A DNA stretch of 64,000 nucleotides from Auanema rhodensis (GCA_964057225.1 OZ059896.1:15822501-15886500), one strand, 5' to 3'; counted from the first letter of the stretch, positions 22,653-36,220 are shown. Translations and numbers: made by a program. The notes: generated by a model not told the origin, from the sequence alone.

Positions 22653-25645
22653 TTATAACTCAGTATGACCAACAGGAACCTCTGGAGGACATTGGGCATT
22701 CAGACGAAGCATAGCCATTTCACTGATTCCATAGTAATGAACAAACGCCGCAATAACAACGCATGTATGGAAAAGTTGGTGAGATTGAAACTTAAAAATA
22801 ATTACAATTAGTAAAAAGAATAGAAGAAGCATTGCATTTACCCAAATATCGCATTTTCCTGGAAAGAATCTTTCAGGTGTACGAGTAGCATAAAGAACAG
22901 CTCCGAGAAGATAAAGGAATGCCATAAGCAATAACCAGTGGAAAGCATTATCTTCGAACAGAGAACGAACTCCATCGGTATAAATGTAATGAGCAGTAGG
23001 AATAGCACCTTCAAATATGATTCAGTTTAGAAAATAAGACAAAGCTAAAGGATATTTACCACTTAGTCCCATTCCAACAAAGACAGCAGCTCTGTAAGGA
23101 CGGAATTTCGATTCACTGAACTTGTCCCAGAGTGAAACGGTGATAGCTCCTTAACAAGCAAAGATAAACAGTTCAACAAATTTCAAACAAACCTGCTCCC
23201 AGTACACAAACCATTAGGATGTATGTGATTTTAGGTTCACGCCTGCAGTAAAATCCGTAATAAATCCAGGGAATAAAGGATCCAACAATCAGCATGGATA
23301 TTCCCATATAATCTAGTCTTTAAATAATATCTTAGATTCAAATGATAAAATAATGAGCGTACTTGCAGAAAATTTTGACTATATCTACAGAATGACATGA
23401 TAGCGTATGGAAAACGAATGATAATCCCAAGCATAGTACAGCTCCAGCGAAAAAGAAGGAAAACACAACCTAAAATATTCTTAAACCATCTGATTTCTTC
23501 TAAGAATCAAACTTTTTCTTGAAATTGGATATGATTATCAGGTCTTGAAAGGAACCATACCGCTAGAATGAAGAACGCTACGCAACCTGAAAAATAAAAG
23601 ATCAGAAATTTTTTTTGGGAGTGGATTCAAGTAATAACTTTTAAAAAATGTTTTCTATCAGCTTATTGAAGGGAAAAGCTTTCAACGAGTATATAATATC
23701 TCGTCACTGTCTAAAGTTTCTGTTTCCGAACCCCCGTTCGTTTAAAACCCAAACCTAACAGCAACATATGATATTAATCGTCTGCTAGTCTGCGCTCAGA
23801 AAGAAACAACGTGGGCAAAAAGATCGTTCAGATTACACTTACATTATTAGACCATGTGATCTTATTGTCATATGATTTCAAAAACATACAGCAACATGGA
23901 ATAAAACGAAATTCTTCTCGAATTCCACTACCCACTCACGTCTCTCTTTCTCTCACTCTTTTGCACAATATGCAATAATCATATAGGGAGGGGGGGGGGG
24001 ATAAGAGCGATAGCATATCATGTATACCATGCTATTATCAGAGGTAAGCTATACTCTGAAACAATCGAAAACTATATATTCAACCTATAAACATATTATT
24101 TGATCAGATATCAGTTAGAAGTGAGAGCGTATCAAAGGGTATGTTTCAAGTTTTCATGTTAAAAACAGCAACACTTTAGGTTACTTACTGCACCATCTAC
24201 CATCAAAATAAACCAAATAATTGATATGTTATAACCATGGTATACATATGAATGAGGTCAATGTCCCAAATAACATTTTTGCTTTTACCTCGTTGGGTGC
24301 ACTAACTAAGGTATTCGTAAATCAATAACCACAAAAAATTGGCATTCCCACTTAATATATGGAAATATTGTTAATTTTTAGCGTGGTCTGAACGGAATTT
24401 TTGGATTTTTTATCGTACCAACAACCTTCATCATGTAACAAACAGGTTTTTAAAAAGACGTTTTCTGCCAAAGTATGTAACTAAGCGAAAAAACGGAGAA
24501 AAGGCTTGAAACTTTAAGACAAAAATTTCACTGAAGGTTTCTTTGGAAAACATTATTCCAACTGTTGCTTGTTTTTGCGTACAAGCGAAGAATAAACATG
24601 TTTTGATGATGATTGCAAAAGTAGTTTCATTAAATTCGATGCTAATCGAAGAAAAGTTGTACTTATTTCTGGCCTATAACTGATATCGAAATCAGAATGG
24701 CATGATTTGTGAATACCTGATAAAAATGCCCAATAACGGTGTTAAACATATGAAAACGACAAAATAAAATCACAGCATAATCTAGTTGATATAGTTAGAG
24801 CTATAAACAACTTACCAATTAAATGTGTCCATATGTTTCCTGTCTCTGTATGAAGAGCCCAAATACTCTTGAAACATTCAGCAAAAGAAGGTAAAGGAGG
24901 TCGATGGCCATGTCTAAAGCATTAAGTAATTGTGTGAAAGTTCACGTCAATATTCACCGCAAAAATTCATTGTCCTGAAGCCACTCAGGTAAATTCTCAT
25001 ACTTCAAAACTTTCCACCTAGCTTGATAAGTCTGAAATAATCGCAATAAGAGAGGAAAACAAGTAAATAATGTTACTTTAGTCACGACTCCGGTGTCCTC
25101 AGAGCATTCTTCTTTTAATTCAACTTGAAGCTCGTCTTCGCCATCCTTAGCAACTTCGTTGTTGCTTTCTTCGACTTGAAGCCATTGTCCTCCTTTACGA
25201 CGACGATATCGAAGAGTTGTATGCTTAGGGCGTTCATCATCGGTGCCTTAAAAAGTATCAATAGTTTAAATTTAATATAGTACATTCATACCTGCTTTAC
25301 CTCCATGGAAGGAGGATGATCGGGATCTGCAGAATATTTCGGAATCAGAAGCACCTGAGATTTAAGTATATTAACAGAGTCGATGTAGGCAACTTACCAT
25401 AATCCTCATCATCAGAGTTAGGTTGGGAAACCATTGTGGTCTTACGGGAAACAAAAACTTCCATTCCTTCGCCTGTTTTTCTGGCTGCAGGATTTATTAC
25501 CTTAACATACACTTTTTAAAATAATACATGATTGGAAACTGTAAACCTGAACAGTCGTACTATCTTCAACCATTCGCTCTCCAGGAAATTCAATTCCCTT
25601 CTCATGGAGAAGTTGTAGCAAAGCCTCATTAATATTATCCTCCAT
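22653..25645 (-). CDS. paqr-1: PAQR family, adiponectin-receptor homologue
   Basis: Ten or so exons on the minus strand; ATG at 25645, TAA at 22655-22653. An acidic cytoplasmic N-terminus of about 150 residues leads into the AdipoR core: LPEWLQDNEFLRHGHRPPLP, CFKSIWALHTETGNIWTHL, then seven membrane segments. Zinc-site residues are in place: His in SFAFHTLSCHS, Asp-containing KLDYMGISML, and the two His of DIWFQSHQLFHTCVV. Also present are GSFIPWIYYGFYC and ERFFPGKCDIW. AdipoR/PAQR proteins are inverted seven-helix ceramidase-like receptors; worm PAQR-1 and PAQR-2 control membrane fluidity and lipid metabolism. I choose paqr-1 because the match to AdipoR1/2 is close, but paqr-2 or a co-orthologue is possible. 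Intron 23587-24815 is 1.2 kb, far longer than the others, and contains a run of 11 G at 23990-24000. Confidence 0.93.
23587..24815 (-). other. Long intron of the PAQR gene
   Basis: A 1,229-nt intron between the exon ending in NIWTHLI and the exon starting GCVAFFIL. Most introns in this window are 40-60 nt. It contains a G11 homopolymer at 23990-24000 next to a TCTCTCTTTCTCTC stretch. No exon or RNA gene is evident inside. Confidence 0.7.
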
Positions 25646-28600
25646 TCTGAAAACAAAACAAATGAAATCTAATTATGCATATATTATAAGCTAACAATGA
25701 AAAGGAATTCAAAAAAAGAAAAATCAGAACCAGGTTGTTGGAATTTGGTTCAGAAGACTATATTTGGATGCTATAGACTTCACCTAGTAGTACAAGAAAT
25801 TTACAACAATGATAAAAAATTGTTAAGACGTCCCTTGAACCAGAAAAGAAGATAGATAAGCCGTGGAATAATGCTTCAATTCATATGTGACAGTGAAGGA
25901 AATACATCAATAAATATAAAAAGCTGGAAGATTATACTTTTCAAAGGTAAAAATCAGTGATAACTCTAAAATCTGAACTATCAGACATTCAAATATTACA
26001 ATTAGTATTCACGTATAGAAGAAAAAAAAGTTCAATAGATAAGATTAAAGGTCAAAGTGTCATGAGAAAAGGATTCTAGCTTGGTAAAACATAGGAGAAA
26101 ATCCATGCGATGTTAAAAGCAAGTACAAGTATTCTAGAAGAAAAGCTTAACAAAACCGAAAAAAAGAAAACGGCTATAACGAAAAATGAAGAATCGAAGC
26201 ACATTTAATAAATAAGCTGCTACTTTTGTCTGATTAAGGTGTTTTGCGAAGTTGCAGCGACTGATTCACTACAAGTTTTCTCATCATCGTCGTGTGACAG
26301 AAGAGGATAGTCTCCTCATTCACCATACTTCAACAGCGTACATACGCACGGGAAAAGAGGAGGAAAAGTGAAGGAGATAGACATAGAGAGACTAGGACCA
26401 CCAACAGCCGACGAGATACACACAGAAAAGAAATAGAATAAGCAATAGACGCAGGGGTGGAGCAACAACACAGAGGCAGAGGGTTAAATGGAGAGGAAGA
26501 GAGAGCGGTTGCGTTGTAGATATTCTTTAAAAATATATGCATGGAAGTAACTCAGACTACTTGAAACTGATAATTTATAGAAACTGTTTTAAGTTACTTG
26601 CAACTGGTCAATGGTCTCGTTTCGATGCAGGCGACCACAATCAAATTTTACTATATGTCAACTGACGTTCTAACTCAAGGAAAAGTGCATCATAGGTACA
26701 CTTATCATTATACATTTGAGAATCTAAGAATCTCAACTTGATCTTACAATTAAAGCAAAAATGAAGTTGAGAATAAGCTCAGTGGTCCTGACCAATTGGT
26801 TAAGTATCAAGAAGAGCAAGTTTTTTTCTTGAAGCACAACCAGTCGTTGCAAGACACAAATTAAAAATAAACAATATGATTTCAAAAATATCTCTACTTC
26901 GACTACAGTGTATTCTGGTTCCCGTTTACGTTAATGATCAAGAGAGAAAGTGAAAATTAGACATAATTGGTTCACAATTAGGATAGAAACGAATCTTCTA
27001 ATAAGTTTAATTGAAGTCAGAACAAAATGAAGTGAAATTGAATGAGGGTTGAGTTAGACACAGTCTTTCTAGGGTTTGGCTCTGTCTAGTTCCTCCCACT
27101 CCAATAGAAGAAAAATTGATCGTGAAATCAAAAATCATGCCACAACACGTGAGCTAGTTATGTCTTTTTCTGAATAAAGGGTACCGGGCACGAGGAACAC
27201 GTCAATAATCAGGAAGGTTTCTCTGTGGTATTCAAGATATTTAAGTTGTTTAAGGTTTAAAGCTATTTTTTCCACAAATCTAATGTAAGAGAAGTGTGTG
27301 AAGCTATTTCAGAAAGTTAATTAGAATGTAGGTTTCAAACCATGTTTGTAAACTACTCTGCTTAGTGACGAGAAATACTAACAACTTGTTGGAGGAGGAA
27401 CGTCTACTTTATGACAGGACACGAAATTTCGAAACGGGATTATATCTCAATCGGGTGTAAATGCTAAAAAAAAATCGATGAATGTGATTCAATATTGTTT
27501 CTCGTTTTGGGAAACTCAAAGTTCTTAGCCTAGTTTTCAAAGTAAACATATGGTATAAGGGATGTTAATAGCCAATCGAGATCATCACACATCTAAGGAA
27601 AAAGTGAGAAATTGACAGTAACTGATTGAACCTGGTTTTCTTCTTTCAAATGAGTCACTATTTAGAGGTATTTCACAATATTTCGAAACCTATATGTATT
27701 TCATAAATGAAATCCTTGGATCGTATATATTAGGCATCAGTTTAAGATATCATTACATTTTATAAAAGAAAAAAAGAATTAAGGATCTTAAGGAATTAAT
27801 TCCTCGAACATGTTGGACGAAGGTCAAGCTGATTCATGACTCCAGCAAACGACTAGACCAAATCTAAATAAAGAAAAGATGAGAAAAGACTAACTCCGGG
27901 AAAGTTTACTTAGTTATAGCTATGTACACTACTTTATTTTCAAGTTTATGAAAGCAATTTAGTAATCCTTTACTTTTGCTTGAATTTTCATATGTATCTA
28001 GACGATAGACGAGAGTCACAATTAAATTAAGAAGTAATGTAAAATACAAAAATTGAAATGATTTTAAATAATATTTCGTTTATTTTCATAATTCATATTT
28101 ATAATTCAACTATTTCATATATATGTTCTATATATAATTTTATTTGTGTCATAAGGATAAGGATACATTTGAAATGTATTCACGTGCATTCATGTGCATT
28201 CACGTGAATTTCACGTTTCTTTACTATATTTGTAAACATAATACGTGCTGGTATTCCTATTTTTATTTCATTCAAAGTTAGTATTCAAACATATTTTTGT
28301 TTCAGATCTTTTTTCATTGACATAATCAATTATCCTTTTCAAATTAAATGTTTCAAATTCCTGATTATAAGGCTGCAACTAGTTATATACATATACTGTA
28401 CACTAATTTATATATAATCAAATGGTAAGAATATTATTTTAATTTTGATTTAGACTAATAAAAACTAATTCATTAAAGGATTAACTCAATATACTTAATT
28501 ATGTATATACCAAATTGAGAACGAGAATGTTATCTAATTAGTTGTAGCCATGTACTATCGTTTGCGGATGAATAAGGTATGAGCATTTCATAATTCTTTT

Positions 28601-31253
28601 CCAATATATTTGCTCGATGATCTTTTTTGTGCTGAGATCGATATTGCCAGTCATTCTTAGCCATTCATTGGTATGTAAAAAAACCTTATTTCTGCAAATG
28701 TCTGTATGAATTGAAAAGGAGAAAATGATCATATATATAGATTTAACCTGATATGTTCGCCTTACAGTAACATCCTACTACTTTGAGACTTGAGATATGT
28801 ATAAGTGAATGTACAAGTTCAATAACCAACTCAGTTGTACTATAGACGGAAACGACTCATCCTTTATTGAAAAAAGTAGCGATGTTTCCATTTGAAGAAA
28901 TAGGTGTTGATAATAACAATTGGATGGAATAAAAGAAAATTAAATTGAAGCTGCAGAACAGTGATCTCTAAATGGTTTTCGATCACTTTAAAAGCATTTG
29001 TGAACTTCGTGAGCTCAATAACTTAATTAGTTTCATGACGCATAAGCTCACGTGGTGATTGTTCTTTCGAGATGATTTGTCAAGTGTACTTCTGTCCAGC
29101 ATGAGTATATTGCCTTAGTTCTAAGTGTGAAGTATTTGAAAAATTTGATTATATCCCTTGAACTGACTTCTAGATCATGAAATATATGTCATTCGTTGCT
29201 TTAAGCTCAAAAAATATAAATGTTATGATAAATATTATTATTATAAGTTTGAGTTTTATAGTTATAAATATTATAGTACTTAATATGTTCTCAGAATCCA
29301 TCTCTACGACCTTTGATATCAGCTGTTCAGATTATTGAGTTTCATTCGTTTGCTTTTTTATAATTTCTCTGAAAGCTTAAAATTAATTATGTTATTCTCA
29401 AAAGTGTGAGAAAACATTAATTACTCATTTGTTTTGCCTCACTGAAGCTAGTTGACTTAGCAATTGGAGAGCCTGAAGAAATCAAGTTCAATGTTTTCAT
29501 TCGGTTAAGCAAAAAATGAATATAATAGGAACACCATGCTTCCTTTTTTATCTTTTAAATAGGATTTTGTCGCGAATTTTGGAATTTGATTTTTTCACTC
29601 TATCTATCGTTCTATCTCATTCTTCTTCTCACATCTCTTTCACTTTTCCTTTTGTCACCCTTGCTCTACCCTCTTTTCTCTTGATCTCTTTAGCTTTCAC
29701 AGATACGCTCCCCGTTTCCTTCTATAGCTCAAAGTCTTCTTGTCATTGAAACCACTGGGGATTCGTCCAGATGAATTTTCTTTGGCGTCTTGAGGCATCT
29801 CCAATCCCGACCCCAAACCAGCCTCCTTCCTTTCGAAAAAATGCGCCTCCCGAGGCTCAGACACATTCATTTTCAGTTACTTACTTCAGTTTCTTGTATA
29901 AATGCTCTCTAAATTTCATTTCTTAGTTTGCTAGGCAGCTATTTTCGTTTTCCAGCCATCAGCCACATGGCGAGCATTGAACTTTACTTCGAAAATGTAT
30001 GCTTGATTACATTTTGTGTTATATTTCGAGCTATAATCCACATACTTCAATATAAATTGTAATATATAAGTCTTTAGAAGGTTTTTTTCGTCTTCTGATT
30101 TAATATATTTATATATCGATACTTTTTTATTTGTTATCCAACTTAAAATTTATTTTCCCGGCTTCCTGAAACACTGCTATTGTTGATATGTTTCAATCAG
30201 CTATTCCATGATACAGTTGAAAGTTGTTGTTCTTTATTTTCTCATATTTCAACTTTTCATTTTTTTCGTTTGGTATTATTCAACACTTCTAAGCCTTTTT
30301 TTATTTTTCATTATTTATGAAAAAGTGAGAAAGTAAGCTGCCGAAAAAAAAACGAAACAAAGAATTTCCAAGTTTATCTAAGTTTTTGTTTCTTCTCGCT
30401 TTTGTGATGAATGATAGTCACGAGAAGTCAAGCTTTCTTTGCTTCGCTTTCGTTTTTTAATTTCTTCTAGAGGAAAAGCTACTTGTTTATTAATGTTTTA
30501 AGGAATCCATACCAGATCACGAATTATTAAAGAGATCTTGCTTAGCAATTAAGCATCTTCTGATCGTTTTTTCCTCCTGAAATGAAGCCCAATTTTATTC
30601 TGGAAAGCAGAAAAAACCGAGCGAACGTTCTGCGTGCCATCTACAGCAGAAGAGACGCTTCCATTTGCCCTGCTCTCGTAATCACTCTCCATTTTGGCTT
30701 TCGGCTAATCATTCTTCCATTTTCTCTATTTCTTCCAAATTTTTTTCAAAGTAAAAAATCGCCTTTTTACTTTTTGTTGATAAACAACAGGCGCTTTGCG
30801 ATCCCTGTACGCAAGTTGAGACTCGATAGTAGTAAGCTAAGAAGTGGTCGAAAACATAAAGTCGTTTTTTTCGTTGTTAGGCCAGATAATAAATGACCTG
30901 ATGTAACGGCTTATAATATCTATCTTACTACTGTAATTGTAGTAATATTCTTATTATGTTGACTCTTTTATACTTAATTACTTTCAATATTTCATCTGGA
31001 ATAATAAGTTGATTACACGTCCACCCTCCTTTATCCCTCTCTATCTATGCCGCTTGTATTACAGCTGTTTGAGCATTAAAATTTTTTTTCTTTATGATAG
31101 TTAATGCTATTACAGCAGCCACATTTGACATTTGCAATACCATTTGTGGTTTAGTATATGAGGTTCATAAGTGTAATTGCATTCTCAAAAGCAAATTTAT
31201 GATTTTTATTTCTTTTATGTCGTATTCTGAACTATATATAGTTGCTGCTTTTA
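25646..31253. other. Gene-poor region, first part
   Basis: Includes the PAQR promoter side. AT-rich throughout. Notable items: a 10-bp-spaced E-box array at 28181-28216; a pyrimidine-rich block with a 51-codon ORF (29771-29926, MNFLWRLEASPIPTPNQP); an acceptor TTTCCAG at 29950-29956 followed by ATG at 29966, ten codons (MASIELYFEN) and a GTATGC donor, which looks like a first exon; and an open frame at 30582-30893 with no recognisable product. None is strong enough to call a gene. Confidence 0.45.
28181..28216. promoter_or_regulatory. Tandem E-box array with 10-bp period
   Basis: CACGTGCATT CATGTGCATT CACGTGAATT TCACGT: three E-box cores (CACGTG, CATGTG, CACGTG) exactly 10 bp apart, followed by a half-site. 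The last part, ACGTGAATTTCACGT, is a near-perfect palindrome. One helical turn of spacing would put the sites on one DNA face. No adjacent gene is assigned. Confidence 0.4.
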
Positions 31254-31295
31254 TTCTCTCTCTCTCCCTCCCTCGTTCTCTCTCTCTCCCCCTCT

Positions 31296-31364
<69 letters not shown>
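31254..31364. repeat. (CT)n microsatellite with C-rich interruption
   Basis: About 110 bp of TC dinucleotides with CCCTCC and CCCCC interruptions in the first half and a pure (TC) run of about 60 bp in the second. The longest simple repeat in the window. Long open frames over it are repeat artefacts. Confidence 0.95.
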
Positions 31365-31365
<1 letters not shown>

Positions 31366-33374
31366 ACCTTCCGATGACTCGTTCTCCGTCAACCATCCTC
31401 TGCTTTCTATTCAGCCAATATCGTTATGTCCCCAAAGAAACATCCGTTGTTTCCATTTCTATTTCTTTTTCAATTTTTAAAATTAAGATTATGATGACGT
31501 CAGATATCAAGTATCTGATCAACATCATCATAATTATATTCGTCAGCCTTTGTCATATGATTTCGATATAGTCATCACTGAAATATATATGATATATCTT
31601 CCAGCTTATTTCAAAGAAAATTAATTATTGTATATACAGAATAGTCATTGAAATCTTAAGATGTTCATCTATTGTCTGCATGTCAATCTCACAACACATT
31701 CATGATGTATTGCAATAGGAGTATTTTTGCTTTCAAAATGTGTAACTATTACGTATTTAATAAATTATTAAAATATTTAAGAAAGTTTAACATTAGCAAA
31801 ATTATTTAATATTTTCGTTTTCTATTAGTATTCTTATACATATGAGCTTACTAGTTCAAATTTGTCCACTTCCGCATCAAACTTCATCATCAACCCCCAA
31901 ACTTTTTTCGAACATTTTTACAGCATATTACTTTTTATGTTTTATACCAACATTTTATTAGTATTAACTAATTTTTTTTTTAAATCGAACGTAAGAAAAC
32001 ATTCTCAGAATCTCTCGCCCTTAAAGTCTTTGTATTTTCAATTTGCATTGAATATGCTGTAGTTGTTCACCATATTCATTCTCAACAACTTGCCCTTTAC
32101 AGCCGCTTCATGTCTAATGGCTTTTTTACATTTTAGAATTTTTTTCTGTTTTCATTTCTACATGTTTATCAGTAAGTTCATATACTATGCCTTTTCTATT
32201 CCAATTTCTCCGCTGAAAAACTTGAAATAACTCAGATGGTTTCCCTTTTTGCAAAGGTACAAATCTTTCCTTTTCGTTTTGTGCGCAACGAAACAGATTT
32301 TTCGCTCCGTCAATCATCGAATCGTTTCCTTCTGTCTTTTTTCAAATCTGTTGAGTTTATTTTGCAATATTTCTTGTTATTTTATGTCCTCTTCTTGAAG
32401 AGAGAGGGAGATGACATGAAAATAAAGCTTGTGCTTTTTGAGACAACTCGTTGACTTTAGCTATTGTTAGCAATTTGTGCACTTTCATTAGCCAAATGAC
32501 GGAAAGATGATGTTGTTTCCTTTATATTGTTTGAAATGTATCTGACAAAAACAATGAGAAAACAGCATTTCTAGTATATATGTATATCTCTGCTGTAAAT
32601 AGTTTAGCTTCATTATTATTGTACGAGAATACTAATTATAATTTCATTGAATACTTACATATATATATATCTATATATTTCTATATAGTATATTAATATT
32701 AATACATAATTTTTATGCATATTGTGTACACTGGTTGAATTTAACTGAATGTTGCTTGTCACACTCCCACATGTTATCATTAAGGAAGCTGAACTGAGTA
32801 GGGCAAGCCCATTCCTGTTGCTGCTTTCATGACAACCTTAGCACATGAAAGCTGTAACAGCCAGAAACCCAGAACGATAACGACGACAACGAGAACGAGA
32901 ACGAAGAAGACGACAAAGATCTTGAGCACGATCCGGTTGTGCTGGAACATTCATTGATCACACATCTTCAGTCCTTTGCAAACGTTTCGTCTTCAGCTCA
33001 AGCAGTTATTTATAAAACAAAAATGAATTGCGATATTTTGTGTATGTGTGTTTGCATGCATATACAAATATAAAAAATATACATACATACAAGCTCATAT
33101 TCAATCCTCAAGCCTTTGCCTGCACTCCTCCTACTACTCATCTCCTTTTCCACGCTTTTGTTCTTCTTCTACAGCCTTGTTCAACCCATTTATATATGTT
33201 AAAAGAACTTTTTTTCATATAAATTTAGGAAACAGGAAGCAAAATGAAAACTGAAATCAGAAATGAATGAGAAAATTCATTCAATTTTCTACGTTTGATG
33301 TTTGACCAAAAATACTTCTCTTATTTTCAATTTCTTTTGTTTTAAGGTTGCAATCGCTTATAACTTTGACAGGC

Positions 33375-33377
<3 letters not shown>
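31365..33377. other. Gene-poor region, middle part, with a coding-like acidic segment
   Basis: AT-rich, with AT microsatellite near 32658-32695. At 32823-32852 a perfect 9-bp inverted repeat (GCTTTCATG/CATGAAAGC, 12-nt loop) is followed by GTAACAG and an open, acidic, Asn/Asp/Glu-rich segment (about 32860-32998: PETQNDNDDNENENEEDD, then KDLEHDPVVLEHSLITHLQS). It has GT donors nearby and looks more like coding sequence than its surroundings, but the gene is unidentified. Confidence 0.4.
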
Positions 33378-33429
<52 letters not shown>

Positions 33430-33437
33430 TCTCTCTT
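33378..33437. repeat. (CT)n microsatellite
   Basis: About 60 bp of CT dinucleotides with one CCCT interruption. Confidence 0.95.
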
Positions 33438-34446
33438 TGCTTCCTACATGAGCATAGATTATTCACGTCAACCACTTTAATTACATTAGAATATTACGTG
33501 AAAAAGATTATTAATATAATATGTGTTTCATCTAATATTATTCATCTTATATTCTCGATTATTTATATTAGTTTCGTTATATAATTATTTTATCAGCCTA
33601 ATTATCAATATTATAATAAGAGCACTATAGGTTTTATGCTAGCTCAACGCTAAAAGCAGTAGCAGCAATGTATTAGCACTAGAGGAATAGCCAAGATCTT
33701 ACCAGTTCTATTCGTTTTATTCTGTTTTGTATATCTCTATTTCTTGTCTTGTAATCTCTAACGATGCCTCCTCGTCTCTTCGTCTACGTTGACGACTTCT
33801 TCTCAATCGTAGTTGTTTCCTTCTCTATAATTCACTTCTTCTCTCTTTTTATCTTATACTCTTCATATATATCTTTCACTCTTTTACCCTCTTTTTCCCT
33901 ACATTCCTGCTTTCCTCCTATTTGGCCAGAAAAAGGTCTCACAACAATAGCTGATACAAACAACTTCAATCTATTTCCTTCCATAGAATACTGCAAACTT
34001 AACGATGATCTTCCATTGAATAAGGTTTTGGTCTTCCGCACCTTTTCCTAATTTGATCTATGTGGACTTCCCTATTATCCGACTCTTCCCCTTCGTTTTC
34101 GATCTCAAGCGCCTTAACTCTTATTCCTTTTTCTGCTTTTTCTCATCAATGCCTCTTACTTGTCGGATTCTACTCAGCCTAGTCCACTGCTCATTTTTAA
34201 GTTTCCGATGATGCAATATACTCATTCGTCTAGTTTCCTGAGCTCATGTGAATGATGTCGAGCTATGTGAGCGAATCTCATCACCTCAATATGCTCACAC
34301 ATATTGATCTTCATTTATCTTTTAATTATTCATTACTGATAGCATCAGTCTTTGGAGATATTTTCGGTTACTATGTTGGTGATTTTCGATATTTGGCTGC
34401 TTTAATTGAGATCTGCTCTGTTGATCTACCGAAAATTATTATCTTC

Positions 34447-34452
34447 ATATGT

Positions 34453-34509
<57 letters not shown>

Positions 34510-34514
34510 TATAT
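34447..34514. repeat. (AT)n microsatellite
   Basis: Alternating TA/TG/TA tract of about 68 bp. Confidence 0.95.
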
Positions 34515-34576
34515 CTTAATATGCTTGAACAATCCAATCAGCTCATCATGATTGAATATTTAATAATGTACTTATT

Positions 34577-34611
34577 ATATCTATCTATCTATCTATATAT
34601 ATATATATATT
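34577..34611. repeat. (CTAT)n then (AT)n microsatellite
   Basis: Four to five CTAT units followed by an AT run, within 65 bp of the previous AT tract. Confidence 0.9.
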
Positions 34612-34847
34612 ATATTCTATATACATATGTAATATAACAATAGCAAATGGTTTATGAGAATTTAGTTATTATCTATAACTATTATATTTATGCACATTTA
34701 TTATATGTATATCTCTAAATATTATATTAATTATAATTAGTTTTTATTTCTTCTTCAATGATTTCATCTTTGAGTATATGTTTAACATATTTCGACTATT
34801 GAGCTAAGATCAATCAGCTATTCTTACTTTCAACCTGAGCTTGCACA

Positions 34848-34848
<1 letters not shown>

Positions 34849-34881
<33 letters not shown>

Positions 34882-34882
34882 G
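34849..34882. repeat. (GA)n microsatellite
   Basis: About 34 bp of GA with one TAGA interruption. Confidence 0.9.
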
Positions 34883-35189
34883 AAGATAGTCCTTTTTAAA
34901 GCTTGTTAGTTGTTCAAAAGCGATCTTTCCCTTTTCCTTTTCTATCGTTTACCAAAAAAAATGAACGAAAACAATATTTTTGATTCATAGGCCTTTTATG
35001 CATGTATACATATGCATGTTGGCTTGGCAAAGTAATTTTTGACAAGCTGAGCTAAAGATCTCCTGAATCTTTCAGTACATGACGTGATTGTCGATGAAAC
35101 ATCACACTTAACGAATCAGGATGAAACGTTAAACGTACTTCCTTGTTTAGTATATATTATATAGTTAGCATATCTAGTTTGCTAAACCA

Positions 35190-35210
35190 AATATATATAT
35201 ATATATATAT
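35190..35210. repeat. (AT)n microsatellite
   Basis: About 20 bp of pure AT dinucleotides. Confidence 0.9.
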
Positions 35211-35328
35211 GTATTATTCCTTGCAACAAAAAGTTTCCAATTTGTTTAGTGTCTCTTGTTTCATCATGTTCTTCGTCTTCTTTTTTTAAGAAAAAAAAAC
35301 TGAAGAAGATCCAGGAAATTAAAACGTA

Positions 35329-35358
35329 TGTGTGTGTGAGAGAGAGAGAGAGAGAGAA
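35329..35358. repeat. (TG)n-(AG)n compound microsatellite
   Basis: A TGTGTGTG run passes directly into AGAGAG for about 30 bp in total. Confidence 0.9.
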
Positions 35359-36220
35359 GTTTTCGAATTCTTTTAGAATTATTTGTTTTTCTTGGTATTG
35401 AGTTCACATCAAAGTTCGTAATTAAGGTTTTGCTTCTTCTTCTCTTTCTTCCTGAAATCTCTTTCTGCATATTTTTTGTAACAAAAGAAGGAAGAATAAA
35501 AAGAAGAAATTAAAAAGAAATTAAAGTTTGAATTCTATTTATAATATTACAAAATTTTTTATTTATTTATTGTTTTTTGTTGAAAAAATTTATTTGTGCC
35601 CAGCCTTTTTTTTCTGGGAGCGGTAATACAAAATCTCATTTTCTTCTAAAAGAGTTATTATGATATTGACAATATATTTTTTATTTTATAATTATTTCTA
35701 TAATATGGTTTAGAATGAAAGAATTTGCGTTGTTTAGATAGTTAGATACATCTAACCTGCCATTGCTTTATTCTTCTTTTTTTTTTCTTTTCATTTTGCA
35801 ATATTTTATTTGATGGTGTACTCTTAATTTAACATTCTTGTGTTTTTGAGCCTTGTGGGTGTGATAAAGAGAGAGAAAAAGAGTTGGATTAAGTATTGTG
35901 ATTGGAACATGTGAATAGAGGAGAAGAAATACTTCTTCTTTTGACTCATATTTATGTCCCAGTTTATTTTAAAAGCTGTGTGGCTTCATGATTTTTCCTT
36001 TGGGACTTTAAAGCTTTATTTTCTTGTTCCAACATTTTGCCTTTTTTTTCTTATTTAACCACAACGATAGTTAATTAATTGTTACTTATTGAGTATGAAC
36101 TCTTTAAGCATATGATAGTAACGTTAGTCAACGTGGTTCCAAATTTATATTCCATATCAAGATGTACAGATGTTTCTTGATGATTAAACCTAATCTTAGT
36201 TGCTCATTGAACTAAACAAA

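Noticed and set aside
30582-30896. 104-codon plus-strand open frame in the desert
   Set aside because: No family resemblance, hydrophobic and pyrimidine-driven composition; acceptor-like CATCTACAG inside it gives no coherent model.
31165-31571. Open frames reading Leu-Ser or Arg-Glu dipeptide runs
   Set aside because: They are translations of the CT/GA microsatellite; the same applies at 20890-21168, 22382-22699 and 33281-33584.
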